Below the pieces are notes generated by a model, which had not been told where the DNA came from, searched no databases, and saw nothing but the letters and a program-made list of their open reading frames with translations. Shown in pieces: positions 58,594-64,000 of a DNA stretch of 64,000 nucleotides. Each line of letters opens with the position of its first letter. The first letter of the stretch is position 1. The translations under genes and the position numbers were made by a program. Source of the DNA: Nepenthes gracilis (lineage: Eukaryota; Streptophyta; Magnoliopsida; Caryophyllales; Nepenthaceae); assembly GCA_033239525.1 (NCBI GenBank), contig BSYO01000014.1:18026021-18090020 (forward strand). Reading direction: 5' to 3'.

Positions 58594-61500
58594 CCATAAC
58601 AAATGGAAGATGAAAATGCCGAAGAGACCCCAAAAACAGAGCTAAGGCTTTTTTTGGAGCACGTTGGGGATAAATTTATCATATAAGAACAAATAAAGAG
58701 TTGGGCAAGTAAGAAAATCTGTCATTAGCTATTGTCTTGAGCTCACATCACTGTCAATCCCTTTCTGTTTTTGTGCTGCACTTATCTCTTTTCCATTGAT
58801 TGTGAAAGAAATACCACTGTTCGTTCCTCTTATCTCAACCTTGTGTTTTGAATTGCTAATTACCAAGTAGTCCCAATACATATTTATTTTTAGTCTTATA
58901 ACATAAACTATTATATTGAAAAAATAGAAAAATAGCCCAAATATGTCACAATCTTGTTCGGGTGTGTCCCATTGTGTCCACATTAGCACAAAGATTAATA
59001 TCCCGATATGGGTTGGCGACACTAGCATGCCTCCCCATAGGAGTTCTTTGTGCTTCGTTTGATTACTATCCATGCTCAAAGGCAATTGACAGGAATAGCC
59101 TAGTACACAAGGCTTCCTGAATTGTCAGTTATGAGGAGGGTCAAATGAATCAACTTTCTCTTATATTGCTGAGAGGTTATTTCCATAATGATAAGGTTAT
59201 TCCGTTGTGATGATAAGATTATGGGAGATGGCCTGATTTGGTTTTTCTGCCGTACTCCATTCTTTCTGTGCCTTGATTCTTCCTTCAAACAATTATTTGC
59301 AGGCTCAATGTATCCTCTATTAGCTCACAGACATATAATATTTGTTGACATGAGCATCCATCTATTTCCGATATATGATCAATGTCTTGAATTGCCTAGT
59401 AAATGTCATATCCATTTTTCTATAAACAATCACTTTTACCACCCACTTTTACTGTGCAAGTTAATGGAAGGAACATGGTATTGATGATCATTGTCCTGGA
59501 CTGATCTAGAGGAAGATCATCATCTGATCAGGTGTAGAAATTAAGAAAAGGGTTTAAATGCAACGTCCTCAACCTTCTTAATTAATTTCTTTAGAGAAAG
59601 TGAAAGGAAAATGTGTAGTGATGTTTCTCAAAAAGGGGGACTATGGGTCCCATCATTCAAAATTTGGAATGAAAAGGATCATTTTGTAATCTACTGCAAC
59701 ATGGAAGGATGCTTCAGGAGTCTAAATCTACTAGAAATAGGAATAAATTTGCAAAGAGTGGAGGTATGGGGAACTTAAATATTTTAATTATAGTCAAGGG
59801 TTTTGTTTTTTTCTATTTTGTTTGTTTTTTTAATTTCTTTCCGCTTTTCTTTGTGTGTGTGGAATGTGGGTTCTGGTTTAGCACTTTGGGATAGTTAATG
59901 TTTTTGTACTTGGGTGTCACCTATTTGGTGTCATTTCGAAATAAATTTATCTTTCTTGTAGATAAAAAAGCAAAGCATCATTGTGTTATCTCTAATCTCA
60001 TTTTATCATTCTTGCTTGCTTCTATAATGGAAAGCCATAGTTGGAAATGATAAGTGCATTTTCACTTGCATCTTTGTCTCTTGTGTTTCAAGAGACGATA
60101 TCTCTCTCTCATTCTCTCCCCTCTTTTTCATCATCCCCTGTGGATATAGAGAGCTTGTTAGCACATCAAATGGGCTGAAGAACCTTTTTTTGGTAACATT
60201 TAAATCCATGCTTCTCATTTTTTATACAGTAAAGTACTTGTTTGTGATCAGCTGCATATATTTTCATTTTTAAGAGAAGTGTCACATTGCAGTTTTCCTT
60301 TTTGTTTTTTTTTGCTAGATCTTTTGTTTTTTTTTTCTTCCTGTAATCTTTCAAAGCATGTGATGTACATGATGTTTATGCATGTTTTTGTTTGCTTCAC
60401 ATTCCTTTATTCTTGCATGTAAGTTTTTTGACTGTTGACTTCTTTATTTGTTTGCATATAATATACAACTGACATTTATTCCCTAATCCCTACTTGTAGT
60501 ATCAACCAGATGATATAGTTACCCTTTGGGTTAACAAGGTTGGTCCATTCAATAATCCACAAGAAACATATAATTATTACAGCCTTCCCTTTTGTCATCC
60601 ATCTGGCCTTGCTTCTCACAAGTGGGGTGGCCTTGGTGAAGTCCTTGGAGGAAATGAACTTATAGATAGCCAGATTGTGATAAAGTTCCAGAGTACGCCT
60701 ATCTTTCATAGTAAGCTTTTCTTTTTATTGTTGGATGGTGTTCTGAAACTAATTTGTCACTGCTTGTCATTCTATCAGAAAATGTGGATAGAGGTAACAT
60801 TTGCAAACTTGAACTGGATGAAGCTAAGCTCAAGCAATTCAAGGATGCTGTTGAGAATAGCTACTGGTTGGAGTTGTTCATGGGTATGTTATGCTGGTTT
60901 ATCATTACCCTTGTTGGCTGATAGTTCTTCAGCAATTTTGTGACCTTCTTTCTTTTTGTTCTTTTTTATTTTCCTTTTTTTTGTTCCGGGATTGCTTTGG
61001 AGGGGGCATGTTGTTATTCAACACTATGCTAAGTTTCTCACATTGAAATATCTGGGTGATATTTCAAAGTTGTGATTTATTTTATGAAATATTGACAGAT
61101 GCAAACAGTAATTTACAAATTTGTGTTTGGAGGGTGAGCATTCCCTTATTATGGGATCTAATCTAGTTGATGACACTGGAATGCATGTTATTGGGGATGC
61201 TCTTAGTGGTCAAAGATAGCCTAGTAACCCCACTAAAGGGATGTGGACAGATGATTAATGAAAAAAGCCTTTGTGTTTTGAGTTCCATAACCTTGGCATT
61301 CTCTATTATGGAAAATAATGTGACGGAGACATTCTACAGGAGAATGCTCAAGAAAAGGGCAAGTTATGTGAGCAGGACATATTTTATTACTTGTATGAGT
61401 CTTATTTGGATCTGTCACCCTAATTCCACCAACCACACTGGAGTCGCAATGTGCACTGATTTCATAAATTGGAAGCCTAGAGTACATCACATGTTAAGGT

Positions 61501-63530
61501 TGGAATTTACTTTCGATTGGAGTTTTTTTTGGTTCTTTCCCTTCCATTCCCCCTCCTTTTATCTTTCTTTTCTTTAGGCTGTGGGAAATCCGTTATAGTG
61601 CCTTACTTAGATGTTGAGGAGATTTCCATGCTTTGCTTTTTTGACTTTCTTGTTCTATCACTCATACTATTGTGATATTTCTTTCTTTAAGATGCATTAC
61701 TTATACTCCAACTATAGACACTCACGTCTTATTCTAAAGAAATTATTTTTCCCTGAGAAAAAAACTGAAAAACGTGAGCCAATAATTTAGTAAGATTTAT
61801 TGAAAATAATTTAGAGAGAAATGGAAAGAGTGTCTAAACAATTACAATTTGTCGTACCTGCTTTTATCATGAACCTCAGTGATAAGAAAAAGAACTCAGT
61901 GCTTAGTAGTGCTAGAAATGTTATCGATAGATACATATTCTCATGAGTCCACATGTAGAACTCTTTTTCCTGAAGATTATGACATTACTGTACAGTGGAG
62001 TGTTCATAGTCTTAGTATTACCAGTAGATGGGAGTGTTTTTTTCAGGGCTTCAGCAATAATGTCATAGGCTCTCACCCCATAAATGAATCAAGGGAGTTT
62101 GAGCTATGGATGTTTTTGAACTATGAGTTCAACTCCTATCTTGAAGTGGTTATACCTCAATGCAAACATTTAATGATTTATAAGCATACACAATCAAGGA
62201 GTTCCATTTTGTGATTATTAGAAATCAGTGAGTGGTTTTGTTTTATCAATCCTTCTCATGAGCCTCAGGGACATCATATTTTTGACAGCATCCATGCGTG
62301 CTTATATCCAATTCTATTAGAATGTCTGTTATTGTAAGTTAATATTGATTAGATTGCTCCTACGGAATGCATATGACTCTTGAATAGTAGTTTAAACATG
62401 CCCATTTATTTTTCTGGCTTTACAAGTCTGTACCATGGTTTGTCTGCTGACAAGATAGGCTTTTCCCTATGCATCTGTTTTTCACCAGAAGTTAACTCTG
62501 ACCTCATTTTCCTTTGTCATTGACATGTGGACTACAAACCAGATGATCTGCCACTATGGGGTATGTGTTTGGCAACTATCTGTTGATTCAGTGGTGTTAT
62601 TTTTGTAGATAATCCTGATAATTGTGTTTGAATAATATGACAGGCTTTGTCGGTGAGCATCATCCTGATGAAGGCAGCGATAAGAACCAGCATCTGCTTC
62701 ACACTCACAAGAATATTACTGTTAAATATAATAATGATCAGGTCTGCTCTTTCTAAGTGTGTATAAATCATAAAACAGGATGGGAGAGTGTGCATCTGTT
62801 AATACTCACCCTTTCTGTTGCAGATTATTCATGTCAATCTCTCTCAAGACAACCCAAAACCACTTGAAGTCGGTCAAACATTGGACATGACATATTCAGT
62901 CAGATGGATACCAACTAACATCACCTTTGCTCATCGATTTGATGTCTACTTGGATTATCCTTTCTTTGAGCATCAGGTGAGCAATGCTTCTATGATAGCT
63001 TCTCTTTTCTTGCTGAATTATTTGCATTGTGATATTCAAATATTATTGGTTATATCAATCAATTTTTTTCATTAAAGTTATAAATGGCATTTCTTATCTG
63101 CAGATTCATTGGTTTTCCGTTTTTAATTCATTCATGATGGTTATCTTCCTCACTGGTCTGGTGGCAATGATATTAATGCGAACTCTGAGGAATGACTATG
63201 CAAAATATGCTCGGGAAGATGATGATCTGGAGACACTGGTGAAACCCTTAGTTTTCTTAATGATCTTGTTTTCAATCTCATTCCATCTAAACTTAGGTAT
63301 TGACTGCGAGGATATGATTTATGCCCATAATTGAACTTCATGCTATCAATTTAACACTTTCAGGAAAGAGATGTGAATGAGGAGTCTGGTTGGAAACTTG
63401 TTCATGGGGATGTTTTCCGACCCCCCCGCTATCTTGTTCTCCTTTCAGCTGTTGTTGGCACTGGTGCACAGCTAGCGTTGCTTGTTCTCCTTGTCATCTT
63501 ACTTGCAATAGTTGCAATGCTGTATGTTGG
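54695..63530 (+). CDS. TM9SF/EMP70 endomembrane protein, 5' two thirds; exon 1 frame broken
   Basis: Exons: 54695-54785, 60500-60692 (or 60710), 60779-60883, 62543-62560, 62644-62741, 62824-62976, 63104-63238, 63364-63530; more lie beyond the window. Exon 2 reads [20 protein letters not shown] and later [19 protein letters not shown], hallmark lines of plant TM9SF proteins. Exon 6 gives [20 protein letters not shown]. Exon 7 begins [19 protein letters not shown], the first TM helix after the large luminal domain, then [16 protein letters not shown]. Exon 8 holds [13 protein letters not shown] and the next TM segment. All phases agree from exon 2 on. In exon 1, ATG 54695 ([10 protein letters not shown]) and the signal peptide ([17 protein letters not shown]...SDHK) are in different frames. 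Family members sit in Golgi/endosomal membranes and act in protein sorting. Intron 1 is 5.7 kb. Confidence 0.92.
56085..56395 (+). mobile_element. RTE-type LINE 3' end with (TTG)n tail
   Basis: The end reads CAACCCCATGAAGTGGGACT, then TAAGGCTTTG and (TTG)6. This resembles the plant LINE C-terminal 'VADP' codons, a GGGA-TAAGGCTT motif and a TTG tail. Upstream, a degenerate stretch fits the end of ORF2. It is sense in intron 1 of the TM9SF gene; its 5' limit is approximate. Confidence 0.7.
57362..57520 (-). mobile_element. tRNA-derived SINE, Au-like
   Basis: GTACACGAGGATTCCACATTG, GGGGTTTGGGGAGGGTCAT, AAAGAGAGGCTATTT and GGTTTGAACCCATGGCC occur in the order known from reversed Au-type SINEs. 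The GGTTCAAACC box B reads on the minus strand. Ends are approximate. Confidence 0.65.
57722..57990 (+). mobile_element. RTE-type LINE reverse-transcriptase fragment
   Basis: Frames with stops read [14 protein letters not shown] and [19 protein letters not shown], matching the SKTEYMEC...F-YLGS--Q-DG line after the RT palm of plant RTE LINEs. It lies 3' of the separate LINE tail at 56.4 kb, so it comes from a different insertion. Confidence 0.65.
58557..58590. repeat. (CA)n microsatellite
   Basis: About 17 CA units in intron 1 of the TM9SF gene. Confidence 0.92.
58591..60499 (+). other. Distal part of TM9SF intron 1
   Basis: AT-rich intron sequence with T runs before the exon 2 acceptor (TTGTAG). 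A 118-codon open stretch on the minus strand (58729-59085) has no recognisable similarity. Confidence 0.6.
60884..62542 (+). other. TM9SF intron 3 (1.66 kb)
   Basis: It lies between GTATGT after ...LFM and the acceptor CCAG of the 18-nt exon. I see no repeat or gene. Confidence 0.7.
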
Positions 63531-64000
63531 GTAAGTGGAGAAAATGACCAACAGTCTCTTTGACATTGTGTTTAAGCTTTGGCTGAACCTGAATTCAGCT
63601 GCTTGCTGTTACATAGTTCAATCATTGTTAAACTTATACTTTCTTTGTATTTGCTTCTCATCATCATATATATATGGTGCTGTATTTCTGTCTTTAAGAA
63701 TTCCAAATTAGAATTACTTGGTTTGCAATGTGGTACGTATGCTCTGATACACAGTAATCTGTTTGTGTTATTTTTCATTAGAGAGCATAATTGAGAACCA
63801 CCTCCATATGCTGTATGCAGGTATTTGGTATGTAGGGGTTAGGGTAACCTGGTAACTGTGGTCAAAACTCCAATTTCAGCTTTTGTTAGTTTACTAAGTA
63901 GCTGGTGTCGCTTTTCTTCTACCTCTGGAAATGGAGATGGAGAGCTAGATGCCAATTTTAGAGCAGTGATCGCTACTGTCCAAGTTGTGCAATTAAATGG
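63531..64000 (+). other. Start of the TM9SF intron after exon 8
   Basis: It begins GTAAGTGG in phase 2. The next exon, expected to encode about RGAIVTTFIVCYALTS, is not convincingly present before the window ends. Confidence 0.6.

Noticed and set aside
58729..59085. 118-codon minus-strand open frame in TM9SF intron 1
   Set aside because: No recognisable domain and it lies antisense in an intron; treated as chance.
63959..64000. Possible ninth TM9SF exon after TTTTAG, reading GAVIATVQVV
   Set aside because: The phase fits and a few residues resemble the expected RGAIVTTFIV, but the match is weak and the window ends; probably coincidence.

Overview
This window is plant nuclear DNA, almost certainly from an angiosperm. 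It holds intron-rich genes with GT-AG splicing, Ty3/gypsy elements of the Tat type, Ty1/copia remnants, plant L1 and RTE LINE pieces and a tRNA-derived SINE. I cannot name the species.

Four host genes are supported by spliced homology. (1) At the left edge, minus strand and running off the window, is a plastid GcvT/YgfZ-family protein like Arabidopsis At1g60990 (exons 6486-6734 and 796-897). (2) Minus strand 20300-27663 is a complete six-exon, 271-residue alkaline phytoceramidase-like membrane protein carrying the full catalytic residue pattern. (3) Minus strand 36296-37051 is a two-exon, 66-residue CMC4 twin-Cx9C mitochondrial protein. (4) Plus strand 54695 to beyond 63530 is a TM9SF/EMP70 endomembrane protein, with eight exons visible and the 3' part outside the window.

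The space between the genes is dominated by insertions. Tat1 (7661-19459, target duplication GAATC) sits between genes 1 and 2. A 470-bp solo copia LTR (28951-29420, target duplication AATAC) lies upstream of gene 2. Tat2 (37441-49208, target duplication ATTAT) starts 390 bp upstream of the CMC4 start codon. A decayed copia element (about 49.87-53.74 kb) separates Tat2 from TM9SF. Without Tat2 and the copia remnant, CMC4 and TM9SF would be divergent genes about 2 kb apart.

Both Tat elements carry gag-pol on the minus strand. Between the end of pol and the 3' LTR they carry about 4.5-5 kb with plus-strand, antisense coding content. This appears as three consecutive cassettes, most with a TATA-like box, a start codon and (in Tat2) an AATAAA. 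The third cassette encodes a protein resembling the PF04195 'putative gypsy type transposon' family followed by a coiled coil. The two elements are diverged, yet box-to-ATG spacing is nearly the same in both. This conserved antisense array, plus a 42-bp minisatellite beside it in Tat2, is the most unusual structure here.

Other points worth checking: an apparent frameshift in TM9SF exon 1, tandem in-frame splice donors at its exon 2, an 18-nt microexon, and a PR-RT deletion in Tat2. All similarity statements come from reading and memory of protein families; no search was run.
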